The position numbers and the translations under genes were made by a program. From Auanema rhodensis (lineage: Eukaryota > Nematoda > Chromadorea > Rhabditida > Rhabditidae): a stretch of 64,000 nt of DNA. The notes beneath the pieces were generated by a model, which saw only the letters and a list, made by a program, of their open reading frames with translations, searched no databases and was not told the DNA's origin. Within the stretch, counting starts at the first letter, position 1. Every line of letters starts with the position of its first letter. This document shows positions 1 through 12,843 of this stretch, in pieces. The stretch is from the NCBI GenBank assembly GCA_964057225.1, contig OZ059895.1, forward strand, positions 7,688,001 to 7,752,000. Reading direction: 5' to 3'.

Positions 1-1178
1 CACTTTCCTCCCTCTTCTCACTTCTCTTTTTCATCGCCGATTATCAGTTTCATTTATAAGCATACACAATCAGCTCATTGTCATTCTAATTTAAACGTAT
101 TTGTAATGTATTGTATTTAACAAATTCGGTAAAAAAAGGTCATTTTTGATTGAAAATATTTAAATAATATAATATGAAAATGAGATCAAATATATAAAAG
201 CTGTATATATATACTATATAATTGAAATATACTAGAAGAAGTTTTCTTTAATTCTTTAGATTTAAGAATTATTCTAGGATGATGCAATAGAAAATAAAAA
301 AAATAAATGAATGAAGCTTTTGAGAAAGTGCTATAACCTTGATCAGAGATTACAGCATACGCGTATGTTGCATTAGGAAGTTGGTAAAACTGTTACTAAT
401 GCATCATACAGCCTTCATAACATAGCTTAGCCATCTCGGTATGATGCTTTTGTCAAAGGACAACTGTAACTAGCAATGATGAGGCTGTTACAGAAAGAAG
501 TAGCGAGAATAGACCATGGTTGTGGTTGTCTCAATGCTGGTATTGAAGCTGACGTGGTAGCGACGTCTGAAGCCTGGGCCTTGAGGCTGATTGCATTTCG
601 TGTAGTCCAATTCAATGCATTCTAGATGGATTTCTGTCATATAATCATACATCTAAATAGAATATGCATACACAAAGGACACCTCCATATCGTTTTCTTT
701 TCTTTTTCGATTTTCGTTCTAGCAAATTTTTTTAGCTCCTGTCTCTGACTACATTCACATACAGCACTCTCACTTCTATTTCTTCATTTCCTTCCTCATT
801 TGCCTAGTGACTCTCTCATATACACATATATTCTTATACAATTTTTATCTTATTCTCTCTATTCATTCGATGTCTCACTCATCATGCATATGATCTTTAG
901 CTTTTCTGTATCTCATTAATAAATGCTTGATCTTGAATGATGAATAAGTACAGAATCACAGAATAGACTTGTGGAGCTGATGATGATGATGTTGGTCATC
1001 TTAAATTCTATATGAAATATGGTCTTTGAGCTAAATATCGTTGGCATGCTTTATGTCTGTTCTATTCTCTTATCATACGTAGCATTCCTCGTAGTTCATG
1101 GAATAATATAATTTGGAAAATAGCAAAATAATACTATATATTTTACAAAAAACATTATATAAATATATATAAATACAC

Positions 1179-1182
<4 letters not shown>

Positions 1183-1247
<65 letters not shown>
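1183..1247. repeat. (TA)n microsatellite
   Basis: Uninterrupted alternating TA of about 65 bp. Short tyrosine/isoleucine-rich frames through it are artefacts of the repeat. Confidence 0.95.
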
Positions 1248-1250
<3 letters not shown>

Positions 1251-4200
1251 TAAATATATACATACATACATCTTTAAGTGAATAAAAAAAGAAGATGAGT
1301 GGTTATGGAAAAATGCAACCGCTGCACATTGTTTGGTTAAAAAAAATGAAGTTCACGCAACTTCACGCTTGGTTATAACAATTGATTGATGTAACTATAT
1401 AATATTCATTGAATTAAAATCAAGATTATAAACTATATTGATATGATAAATCATTTGCAGTTTGGCAACACAGCAAGTTCAGAATTTTTTTTTCATATAA
1501 AAAATTACTATATACATTTGCAAATCAAATAATCTGATTATGCGATATATCTTTCTCGATTGTTCTCGATCAATTTTTTGTCATGCTCTTTCTCTCTGAA
1601 ATATTATATATGTGATAAATAGGTTTATATTACATTGATATGTTGCCTAGTTTTTCTTTGTTTTTTTTATAAATAAGTTCTTGTTACGCCTCATTCACTT
1701 TGTTTGGTTCAGATTCAATTGCGCGATAGGTTTTCTCAACATCACTCTCTAAACTTTCTATCCCACATTAGCCCGGAAAGTGCAAGACCGACGGATTATG
1801 GGTATAAATGGAATTGTAAAGAACTAGATACAAAAAAGTGATAGAATGATAGAGAAAAGAAGAAAGTGGGAGGAAAAGTGGGTGGATAAAGATGTGCGAG
1901 AGAAAAACAGAGGTATAGAAAAGGCAACGGCTATCTAGATCCAGGTGTGGTTCAAAACTGTGGCGACTTTTTTCCCGGAACAATAGAAAAAAAGATGATG
2001 AAAAAAGAATGAAAGATAGTTTCGAAACTAAGTTCAAGAGGCAATTGGTCAGTATGACTGTATAGTAAAAAATTGTTGTACTTTATGAAAACAACAAAAA
2101 AAGAAGAAGAAGAACAGTTTATATGATACATAAAACTGTTTTTTAAATACTTTTTTTCAGAAAAATAACATTTTTTTGCTTGAAAAAACATGAATGACTC
2201 TGTATTGGATATATATTGTTTAATAGACTAGGATTAGTTTGTTTGTTCTATTACTATAAAATCAAATTATAAATTATATTTCTAATCAGATATATCATAA
2301 TATCTGAACTCGGAGCAAAATGAAAAAAAAAATAACGGAATAAGATGTTGAATGGCGAATGGCTTAATGGAAAAATTGTGAATTGAAATCTGAGTTTAAA
2401 AGGAAAAGTAATGAATAATGTTATATGCATTTTGGAACAAAAAATATGAAACAACAGACAATTCTTGCATTCAAAATAAAAAATGCTAAAGCTTATATAT
2501 GTTTGATAAATGGAAATTGGTTCGATTCCGAGATCTTGTCGCATATCCCACCTAGCAACAGAGATGGGGTACGGTAGTCAAGGGGGAGGAGTTTGGGCTG
2601 CAAATCTACCGATTGGTTTGACGTTAAGAGAAATATGCATCTTTAAAATGAATATATAAACTATAAAATGTCATAGTTAAGTTATGAAAAACGTATGAAT
2701 TTCATGTAAGCTATGCTGCTTTGACGAGAAACATTGTTGCTGAAAGTGGGCAAACATGAAAGTTATGATCTGGATAAGCTGACTATACATTATCCTATTA
2801 ATAAAAAGAATACAAGACAGAAAAAATTTTTGTTTAATTTTGATTATAAAATACTATATGATGATGGTTCGAAACAAAAAAGGGCAATTATATAACCAAA
2901 TGACGAGTGTGGTTAAGCAATCAAAAGCCGCTCAAGGAGAGAGCGAGAAAGGAAGCCTCATCACATAAAAAGAGAAAAATGCAAAAGAGAGAAAAAGATA
3001 GATAGAGAAAAATATAAAATGAATCGAAGTATAGATCATTGAAAATTAGGCAGCTGTTCTGACAGAAAAGGATAAGCTCAGCGTATATACTGAAATATTG
3101 AGAGAAGAAAAATGGCTGATTTGAGTGTATTGTGATGTTGAACAAGAGCAAAGCATTACTCATATAACACAATATGGTCTAAGGTTACTGATAGTAGTTT
3201 AAGAGCAAGATTGCCAAAGTATACAAAGTGAATATATTCGTAAGGAACGCTTAAAAACGTTGAACTTAGATGGAGCATTTTTAAGGATCCTCCTTCGCTG
3301 TGTGCTTTCTGCTCATCATCATTGTCTGAACTCTTTGCTCCCCTTGGTTCTCTCATTCTGTTCTTCTATCTTCAGCTCATTTAGATATATGTGATCGTTC
3401 CAAAAATTGACTATATAAAGTCAATTAGATGATCACATATGAATGAGATAGAAACAGCAAGTGTGAAGAAAAGTACAAACGATAGGCAAGGAATTCCACA
3501 AAAAAGGACGAAATACATGAATATGTGAATATGGTTAAGGAGAAAAAAGTGAAGAAGAAAAACCATTCGATCTCAAGCTAGACATATACATATCATGATC
3601 ATATGGGTGTCAATGTTTCAACGGTCTAAGGGCAGTATAAAGAGTGTAAGAATGTAGTTCAAAGATCATTCATTACTTGTAGATGACTTGAAAAGAAAGA
3701 TAGAAGAAAGACTATGTGATGAAGCAAATTGAAAGATCAGAAATGTTGGCTGGACATACATACATATACATGTAGCATGTATATATTAAAGATGGTGAAG
3801 TCTAGTAGGGTACAATACTTGAATGAAAACTAGAAAAAACTTTAAACTTTTCCAAGCATGAGGCTGTATGAATAGATTGCGTTATGAAAATGGTAAAACA
3901 ATGAAATATAGAAAAGAATTGAAAACAAATTTGAAAAAAGAAAAGAAAAGAATTGCATATGATAATCTAAACAAAAAAATTAAAATAGAGAAGAAATTAT
4001 TTCAGATACGGCAGGTGATGATAGAGAAAATTGTTTAGAGCGGGACAATGAGGTTTTTTCGCTAAAAGAGGTCAACTGGTACAAGTGATCTGAGAAAAGG
4101 AAAAATGAAATAAGTGAACCAGTGATTGGGAGGGAATGAGATATAAAGAGTAGAAGAGGGAATAAGAAACGGCAACTTGATCATACATAGATACCCATCG

Positions 4201-5696
4201 AAACGATTTTGCACTTTTGAAGGAAAATAGAGAGACAGAGAGAAAATTTAAAGAATGACTTTCGATACCCTAAAAGAGTTTAATCGCCTTTCTGTGTTCA
4301 CAGAAATCTGAGAAAATTTCATACAAGGCCTTTAAAGTGTAGAAGGATTAACCATGTAAAATACTTTAGTGTATTTGTTCGTTTATAAATCAGAAATTTA
4401 AAAAAAAAACAAAAGCCATCTGAGATCTAGCGATATGGAAATTCTTTGAAACTCGTAGTTTGTAATTAGGTGTTATTTCAGTGAAAACGGGGGGTGTGAT
4501 GGGGGTGACAGACGAGTGAACAGAAAACAGAAGATAAGGTACTTTCGCTACGGCCATATTAGAAGACGTACAACGTGATAGATATGTCGATGACGAAGCA
4601 CGGATTAAATAAATCGGAATAAAGTTTAAAAAGAGTACACCAGTTTTTTGCATCTAAAAGGACTAAAAACTGAAACTGATCAGCGAAGGCGAAGGCGAAG
4701 GTAACAGATATTGGTCGAGGTGGATTGTCGTCATAGACATCGTCGTGGTTGACCATTCTGTCAAAAATTTTTTTTATCTCTCTCACTCCCTCTTTAGGAC
4801 TAATATGCAATAGATAGAAAAGGGCATATCGTTTAATAGAAAGGGGGGGGGAGAGGATCTTGTACTGAACTGACTAACCAGCTAGACGGAAATATAGAAT
4901 AAATGAGGTGACGATGTCGACGACAACGTTGACGAGAAAAGACGAAGAGCTAACTGATGAATGGTCCATCTGTGAAACATTAATAGATGGATAACAATGA
5001 GTATAAAAAAATCGAGACAACCATTGAAGAGAGAATGAAAAAAGTCATTTTTTAGAAAACACATGAAAGAAAGGAAAAAGCGAAATTGTCAGCCTCATTG
5101 CATTTGCATATTCCGACTAGATAATACCATCTATAGGAGGTCTATTCAAATAAGAATTGAAAAATAAATTGCCAGAAAGTCATGATTTGATTTGAGAAGT
5201 CTGAAATGCATCAGGATGTTTAGAATAATATCTGAAAGAAATGAATAGCAAATCCATCAGAAACAAATATTGTAATTTCACATAAATAAAAGAAGTGATA
5301 TAGCATATCTCATCCATCAATATTGAGATTTCTATTTGAAATTGTGATATAGTTTAAATTAGTTTAATTATGCTTAGACTATGCTTGAAATCTAGCTGAT
5401 TTGATCACTCTATATCTGAATATGCGGCCTTATGAATGAATGAAGAGGTTGAGCAGAGAGTGAGAACGAAAGGGAAGGAGAGGCAAAAAGGAAAAACGAG
5501 AGTGATGGTGAGGGAAAGAGAGTGAGAGAGAAAAAATCCTGTGTAAATGATTATGTAATAGAATATTGGAATAGCTAGGGAACGATTAAATGGTATGCGC
5601 ATGATTATGCCTATCATCTGCCATCTGTCCATGATATGGTCGTGCTAGTGCCCGTCTATGTGTGTTCATCGAGCAGCATCTCGTTTCGCACTTTGA

Positions 5697-5760
5697 ACTC
5701 TCTCTCTCACTCTCTCTCTCTCTTTCTCTCTCTTCATTTTTTCAATTTTCCCTCCTTCTC
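5697..5760. repeat. (CT)n-rich simple sequence
   Basis: Imperfect CT repeat with TTTCTC interruptions inside the gene-poor left region. No coding signal. Confidence 0.8.
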
Positions 5761-7912
5761 TCTATTTCTCTTTATTTTATTATCTTAGAACTCTCTTTAT
5801 ATTTCTCTTTTCTTTTTCTTTCCTAAATTCGTATTCAGTTTTCTGTGTTTTTTGGGGTATAGCCAAATGATAAAACAAGTATACGTAATACAGAAGAAAT
5901 TAAATAGAAGAAGAACAGTTGCAAAAGGAAAAATGAAGATAACAAATAAATAGTATATACAGCCAAGAGTGTAGACAACAAAGAGAAATTAAATAGAGAA
6001 AAAATGAAAAAAGATAGATTAAAAATTACGAGAAATTATATATCTGACTTGAGAGAAGAGAGAAAGAGAAAACGAGTTGAAAAATGTGGATGATTAGATG
6101 ACTCGATGTAAACCTTATAAGTATATAATTAGTGTAGAGGGGTACAATCAAATGAAGTTGAGATTACATGACGGATCTTGAACTGTTTTTGAATAAAAAA
6201 AAGATATTTGGAAAAAAATACTAAAATATACTTCTGAATCAATATAATAGTGGTAGGAAAGTGGCAAGTTTATTTCTCAAGCATATGGAAAAGAAAAATA
6301 AAAGACTAGCTAGATATGCATGATTAATCAAAACCGTATATATATTTAGATATATATATATATATAGATAGATAGATATGTATATTTATATATATGAATA
6401 GTATAGTAAGGTATTCAAGAATATATTCTGAAGATTATAAACTGCATGGTTGATGGATATGGTGAGCACTATAGTCGTTTGTACAGGCTGTGCTATAGAA
6501 AAATGCTGACGGATATGGAAATACATGAATGTTTTTTTAAGCTACCAAACATTTAACATATCTCATGTTATCATATAGTATGTCAGCTTATCCATAGCAT
6601 CATTTTCAATGTTTCCGAGCTGGCATATGTGTATGCTATAACTATGTGCTAAAGAAAGAAAAATTTCAAATTTTAAAAAAACAAATGAGCAAATGGCAAA
6701 ACAACAAGAAATTTGCAAACGTAATTAGTCGAAAAGAAAATTTACGAGAATGAATGTAGTATTATGATTAACTAATAAATTTTTTCTGTGGATTAGCTAT
6801 GAATCAGGCATGTTTCATAAGTTGGTAACATTTAAATTATATGCTAATGTGACGTCAATTCTCACGTATCGAGTCACGTTGTGGCTAATGTTGCAGTGCA
6901 TCTTCAGTCCCAGAAAAAGACAGGCAATCAAACGGTTGTTATTTGTTTTCAGCTAATATTATACATTATACGTATAGTTAAAGAGGTTACGTTGCATTTT
7001 TAACACATAAAGAGCCTTCCTTCATGTGTTAGGCTATAGTACAGTTTGAATTATATGCTATGAAATTGCCAAAGAAGACGAAAGAAAGAAGAAAAGAATA
7101 GATGATGCTGAGATATAGAATATGTAGTAAAGGAATTCAGTTTGATAAGATTAATTCATACGTCATTTACATATTGAGAGTTTTGAGTTGCTGTCATTTA
7201 GCATTTTGAAAACAATGTCAATAAATAAACGAATGACTCAAAAAGGAAAGTTGAAACGAATGGATTGAGAAAAAGACGAAATGTTTAATTTGGTATTCCG
7301 ATTCATGAAATAATCGAGAAAGATGATAAATTCATAAATATAACATAATGATATTAGTTGTTGATAGAAACGAAAGAATAAGTAAAAGACTGAATGGTCA
7401 ACGAACAGGAAATCAGTTGTAGCTGACTGCATATGTTCAATGAGGTTGTTGAGAAAGTCAAATAATGACAATTAGTTTTATGTGGATTAAAATATTAAAT
7501 GAAAAACGCTAAAATAGGTAAAGGAACAGGTATAGAAAGTGCAAATTAAGGTTGACTGGCTGAAAATAGAAAAGACAGAAAAGATGTGAAATGGAACGAT
7601 TGTCATCGGCTAGATGAACGGTGTTTCGGGGTGTCTCTTCATCAAGTTGAAAGACAATCAAAGAATATATGAAATGTAGAGTGTGGAATAGTAGCAGAGA
7701 GGACAACCTACGGCAGAATTTAAAGAGAATAAGGGAGCTAGTTAGTTAGGTAGATTGATGGAGAGAAAGAGAAAAAAAAAGATTCAAAAGGGGGAGGGGG
7801 TAGTTTTCCACCTGGGGAGAGAAAATATTTGATGAAGGTCAGCTTCTTCTATATCAACGGTAGTATCATTAAAGAGAGAGCGTCTTCAAGACTGAATTTA
7901 ATATAAGTCAGC

Positions 7913-7937
7913 ATATATATATATATATATATATATA
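7913..7937. repeat. (TA)n microsatellite
   Basis: About 12 TA units, uninterrupted. Confidence 0.9.
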
Positions 7938-8079
7938 AGGAAGCTACTTAGTTAGTATATGCATATAATTAGATTTGAAATGTTTACAAAATGAATAACC
8001 TATAGGTAAACTATATGAAATAATGCTAATTGAAATGTCGTCATTTTTGAAGTTATGATTGTGGTTGACGGCTGATAGT

Positions 8080-8117
8080 CATCATCATCATCATCTTCAT
8101 CATCATCATCATCATCA
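8080..8117. repeat. (CAT)n trinucleotide repeat
   Basis: About 12 CAT/ATC units with one CTT interruption, lying just inside the intron that follows the minus-strand exon at 8,132-8,204. Confidence 0.9.
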
Positions 8118-8131
8118 CATATCGAACATAC

Positions 8132-8204
8132 CTGATGATTTTGGCTGATTCAAAGCCGTTTCGACAGCGCCATTTAGCATTCCATTAATGGCACAAACGG
8201 ACAT
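8132..8204 (-). CDS. First coding exon of an unidentified minus-strand gene
   Basis: On the minus strand an ATG opens 24 codons (starting MSVCAINGMLNGAV and ending LNQPKSS) and stops at a good donor, G|GTATGTTC, leaving phase 1. Codon composition is ordinary and not simple-sequence, and the GC content is clearly above the flanks. I do not recognise the protein. The downstream exons must lie to the left, in the purine-rich region 1-8,131, and probably beyond the window edge. The pyrimidine-rich minus strand of that region supports a long intron. It could instead be an alternative first exon of a larger gene. Confidence 0.5.
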
Positions 8205-9533
8205 TCCGATTTTTATAATATTTATATACAAATCAAAACATAATTCTTTATTCATATATAAATTTTTTTATTTAAAATATTAGTTATAAGTTTAAAAAAA
8301 AAATAATATTTTTCATATAACAATATTGTATTTTATTTTTTTTTTCAAAGTAAAGTAAAAAGTAGAGAAATCGAATTAAATGAAAGAAAGATGTTCGAAA
8401 ATAAGTTTTTGTACTATTTATATATTCATATAAACTATATATATATACATAGATATACTATACTATACTATACTACATATAATAATATAATATATGATTA
8501 ATGATGTTTGAAGTAGATCACAAAACATCATCAATACAACAACTATCATAGGAGGTAATACTAATACCCATCACATCAATTTTGAGAGAAGGAAACTGTT
8601 GAAGGACAAAAGATGGAAGAAAAACGAAAAAGAAAATGGGTGGCCGTTTGGTTAATAAGAAAATGCTGAAGATACTATGTTAACTATCAAAATCTTTTCT
8701 TTCTCTTTTCTTAACATTTCATGTTATTCATATATATAGTTTTCGATTGTTTCTTTACATTTTTAATTCATAAATATTCGTATATTATGATGACAACTTT
8801 TCATTAGACTGTTGATGAAAAGTAAAAAAAAAAGCTGAAGATATGTATCTGTACATGAAAATTAGCTTCGACTTAAGGGAAGGAGACGAGGAGACTCTTC
8901 TCTTCTAATTATGTTCGTTTCGCGTATCTATCTCTGACCATCTAGTCTTCATTTACCTCGTCATTGAAGCTTGCTTAACAACATGTTCATGTTGATTCAA
9001 GGTTTTGTCTCTGAAAAATCACCCTTTTTCTGTTATTATACATCAGAGTCCACATGAACGACAGCTGACATCAACCATATAGGAATAATCGTGAAACTTG
9101 TGGGTTTCAGCTTTCTATACCAAAACTTTCATGTGCGAACGTTTGACAGAGAAAAAATGGATCGCAGCATGGCAGCAGACTTTGGTATATCAACGACATG
9201 GTAGACTTGATTTCCTTATGTCAACCATATTGACGTGACACATGAGCTTCGGACGGAGAACGACAGCCTTCAGATTAACGTGACTCGCTCTCTCACTTCA
9301 TTCTCTTCGATACGAGCTCTATGCCACTTGGCTATTAATGAAGTTGTTACTAACTAAGATAGTGGTCGCACAATGAACAAGTGAGTAAGTATATGAAAGA
9401 ACAGAGATCGGAAAAGAAAGAATATTATTATATTCTGTCTGTAATTCATAATCAATTCTCAAACAGGTTGCCTTTTCTCCCGGTTTCCCTCTTTTCTCTC
9501 TCTCTTTCTCTTCCTCTCTCTCTATTTCTCTCA

Positions 9534-9580
<47 letters not shown>

Positions 9581-10828
9581 CTCCTTTAGCAGAAACTACA
9601 ATATCTTTATTTTCTCTTCCGTATTCCCTTATGAGCCATGTACGACAAACTATAGATCATCATCATCCTCTTTTTATTTGAAATATATCTCAACACCATA
9701 AGTTTATCAAAAAGTAAAAATGAGGTGAGGTTGTCAGATAATATGTGAACAAGAACTAAACATAATACAGCCAGTAACAGTATTCAAATAGAAAAACGAC
9801 ACAACATAGTAATGAGCAGCGATCTTTTTTTTTTGTTCAATTCTGTATTATTCTTAACAAAATTCAATTTCCATCACATGTCTAAACATAGAACTAATAA
9901 TAAAACGCTGAGAAGGAAAAAAGAAGAAGCTGCTTCGTTAGAAGGAATGACGAATGAATGCCGGAGAGAGTATGATCAGCTTGTCATTCCAGATGACATG
10001 CCTCAATCAAAAATATACATAATTTTCTTCTATACATATAAATTAGTATAATACTATACTATATAGTAAACATTATACATATACAATGCTTCCATGTCAA
10101 AATATATGCATATAATATAAAGAATAAAATTTGAATTAATTCTTTTTTTTTTCTCATCTAATAATTAAAATATCTTTATATTTGTTGATTAATTAAATTT
10201 TTTATAAAATACAATGAAGATTTCTATCATTCTAATTTATCTTACAAATTTCTAATTATTTATAAATCTTGCTAGAACCATCAAAAACGATGCACGCTAT
10301 CATGATGATTTTTTTCTGCTTATTTGCTTGATGTACCCATAGCAATTCTCCTAAATTTCTATCTGATATCATTAGATAGGAATAATTTACAGCCCGATAT
10401 CAAATTTGTTTCAACAGAGAAATAAATATAAAAAGAAATGGAAGAAAAAACGAATAGCTCACCGTAATCGGAGAGAAAAGAGGAAAAGCAATTAGTTTAA
10501 CATTCTGCTAATCTCAACAACTGAATTGATGTAACTGATATATTGATAAAACAGAACATCTACAATAGAATATAAATGATAGAAATAGGTCAAAATCTAC
10601 CATATAACGTATATAATAATCATATTGCGTGGGTGCATTGATTCGCAACCCCTTTTGAAAATTTAAAAATTTTTTGCAAATTTTATAAAATAATTTAATA
10701 ATGATATTAATGCTTAAAAATTAAATAGTTTTAAATATTATAAAAATATAAAACATCTAAATATCAAAGTTTTACATCTGAAAAAAACTGTTTTTTCTTT
10801 GAACGTTTTTTTGTTTCTCATTTTCGTT
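8205..10828. other. Intergenic or intronic DNA with CT repeat and two doubtful exons
   Basis: Mostly AT-rich. Two exon-like islands are worth recording. On the minus strand, 9,270-9,331 follows an acceptor (ATTAATAG) and reads AKWHRARIEENEVRERVTLI before TGA, if the first residue is completed upstream. On the plus strand, 9,890-10,010 reads LRRKKEEAASLEGMTNECRR followed by EYDQLVIPDDMPQSK with no clean donor. Neither is recognised, and they may belong to different genes. Confidence 0.3.
9491..9580. repeat. (CT)n microsatellite
   Basis: Long CT tract with a CCCCCCC interruption. The serine/leucine-rich frame over it is repeat-derived. Confidence 0.95.
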
Positions 10829-11154
10829 ATGGATGTTTCACTTAAGTGCTACACCCTTCTTCATCATTTTAATGAAGAAATTTCTGCCAAAGAAACCTTC
10901 AGAAGAATGAAAGTTGTGTACGGAAATTCTTCTCTATCAAACACAACTAGTTAGAAATGGTTTAGCCGCTTCAAAACCGGCGAGATCGATCTCGATTAGT
11001 GTCCAAGTCAAACTCTTCAGGCCTTGCTCTAACAAATTCTTATCTGTTTATGTGGATGGAACACAATTTGATAGTTGGAAAATTTTTAAATTTAGAGGAA
11101 CTTGAAAAATTGGTTAAAAGTTTTTTTACTTCCAAAAATGAAAAAAATCTTTAA
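10829..11154 (+). mobile_element. Internally deleted, inactivated mariner-family transposase remnant
   Basis: Starting at an ATG, one frame reads an N-terminal mariner DNA-binding region (LLHHFNEEISAKETFRRMKV, then YGNSSLSNT, then after an in-frame stop KWFSRFKTGEIDL), matching the helix-turn-helix that precedes RWF.RFK in mariner transposases. In a shifted frame, the last 100 bases read LEELEKLVKSFFTSKNEKNL then stop, matching the mariner C-terminal end. The whole D,D34D catalytic core is missing between them, so the copy is non-autonomous and dead. No convincing terminal inverted repeats were found at its edges. Confidence 0.75.
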
Positions 11155-11311
11155 AGATAGATAGGAGAAAGTGATTGAGAAGATACAACATATCAACGCA
11201 ACTACCTAATATATTCAATATATTTGAATATTTTTAACGTGAACTATTCCACGTGTTATTTTCAATTAATTATCATTTCTATTTGTAATTCTGAATAAAC
11301 CGGGCGCTCAT

Positions 11312-11333
11312 AATCATCATCATCATCATCATT
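11312..11333. repeat. (ATC)n trinucleotide repeat
   Basis: Seven ATC units followed by ATT. Confidence 0.85.
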
Positions 11334-11777
11334 TTCCATCAACATCATAAATAAATATATTTATGAAGATTTCAATTACTTTTGGACAGAAATAGTATTA
11401 ATGGAAAACAAAATAAATGATTTTTCTGAATATTAACTTCCAATGCAAGATTGGAACGTAAAAGACCTTTGCTTATGATTTTCGTATAAAAAAAACAAAA
11501 AGAGCTAATCAATTTTTTTTTTCAAAGTGTTCTTAATTAACAAGTAAATACCATTTCTCTTATCACACAAAACTTTTTTTTTAATTGAAAAAAAAGTGGA
11601 AAATGAGAAATTAGTGGTAAATTAAAATTTGAGACTTTTAAGGATATGACAATTGAGAATCAAATTTTATTCTACACAGAGACAATTACTATTAAAAAAA
11701 TCTAGGGGAAAAAATAGGATAGCTAAAACAAAGCAGGGAGAGAAAGAAGTGAAGAAAGAGTCAAAAAGATATATTGA

Positions 11778-11780
<3 letters not shown>

Positions 11781-11817
<37 letters not shown>
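11781..11817. repeat. (GA)n microsatellite
   Basis: About 18 GA units. The frames read through it on both strands are repeat artefacts. Confidence 0.95.
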
Positions 11818-11819
<2 letters not shown>

Positions 11820-12706
11820 GAGTATTATGCGAGAAACGTTTATCGTATGAACGTAGTTTGACAACCGTCCTTGTTGAAATCATAGTTCATATAGGCAAAG
11901 TGCTGTCCTATTTGAAATACTTTCTATGATGCCATGTTCTTGGTGAACATAATGACATCCAATATAAAACGAGTGAAAAGAGGTAAAAAACAAGAAATTA
12001 CATCAATTTCTTATTTGCTGATGAAATTGCATATATTAGTTGAGATTTCATTTGATATCAATTAATAAAGTTTTTGAAACAATTCCTTTATCAGCTTCAC
12101 ATTTTTGGGTCAGTAAACTCACATAAGCAATCTCTTGTTACAGTATATCAGACCGTTCTTGATATATCATTTTGATATTCTGTATAACCAAAGATCTTCA
12201 CAAATTATTTATTAGTTTTGTAATCAATATAAAAGTAAACACAAAATATCTACTTAACTTTGCTTTGTATAGCAAAAAGTTTAGAACCGGGTCCAAACAG
12301 ATCTTTAAATTCAAAAGAGTTATTACAGATAGTTCAAGCGGAGTATCAGCTTTTAGCTTTCATTGAACTCCTCATTCACATTGTTTCATAGTTAGGTAAT
12401 CTAACATTGAGACCATTTTAAAGAATCAAACGATCAACGAACTTTCCAATATCTTTTTTTCCATCTAGACTAATCATTTTATTTTTCGTTCCTTTAGTTC
12501 TTTTACCATATATAGTTTCTTATTTCTTTTATATGATAAATCCATACAAACTATAATATTGCTTTCTATTGTACTATGTATTATTCATTCAAGCGTTCGC
12601 TATTTAATTTCTCAAACTGATAATGTTGCTATTATGTCTTTCATTTAAGATTTAAACCAAGTACAACATTTTTTATACATAATATATTAGGGTTTTTTTC
12701 TCGCAG

Positions 12707-12843
12707 AACAGCTAGAAAGAACAGCAAAAAAAATCGAATCGGAAATCTCTCACAACCACGAAGACGACGACGATGAAAATCATCCGGTCGTCAGGCTACC
12801 CCGCACGCCGACTTGTACTTTCGAGGTCTTTGCTATTATGTGA
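12707..12843 (+). CDS. Possible terminal exon of an unidentified plus-strand gene
   Basis: A strong acceptor (TTTTTTTCTCGCAG) ends at 12,706. From there a phase-1 frame of 44 residues contains LERTAKKIESEIS, then HNHEDDDDENHPVVRLPRTP and TCTFEVFAIM, ending in TGA. It has an acidic patch followed by a proline/arginine stretch and unbiased codon use, unlike its surroundings. Two other frames over the same stretch are also open, so strand and frame are not certain. No upstream partner exon could be joined in phase; the island at 9.9 kb does not match. Function unknown. Confidence 0.3.

Larger units (their letters stand above)
1..8131 (-). other. Gene-poor, intron-like region with possible small minus-strand exons
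   Basis: No long or conserved reading frame is visible on either strand. The plus strand is markedly purine-rich over about 1.8-7.9 kb, so the minus strand is T/C-rich like the sense strand of the proven long introns elsewhere in this window. This suggests introns of the gene whose first coding exon is at 8,132-8,204. Weak exon-like islands on the minus strand are near 3,290-3,365 (frame with SSDNDDEQKAHSEGG), 4,735-4,780 (NHDDVYDDNPPRPIS) and 7,615-7,660 (ETPRNTVHLADDNR). None has two good splice sites, so they are guesses. The rest is AT-rich simple sequence. Confidence 0.4.
11155..12706. other. Non-coding AT-rich region
   Basis: Contains an ATC trinucleotide run and a GA microsatellite. 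I see no supported gene. Confidence 0.6.

Noticed and set aside
427-615. 62-codon minus-strand frame with normal composition near the left edge
   Set aside because: GC-richer than its surroundings and open in more than one frame, but no acceptor with a pyrimidine tract and no recognisable protein. It may be an exon, but this cannot be supported.
1073-1267. Tyr/Ile-rich frame on the minus strand
   Set aside because: Translation of a TA microsatellite.
2254-5064. Several hydrophobic minus-strand frames of 60-96 codons
   Set aside because: T/C-rich non-coding DNA yields Phe/Leu/Ser frames. No conserved motif and poor starts.
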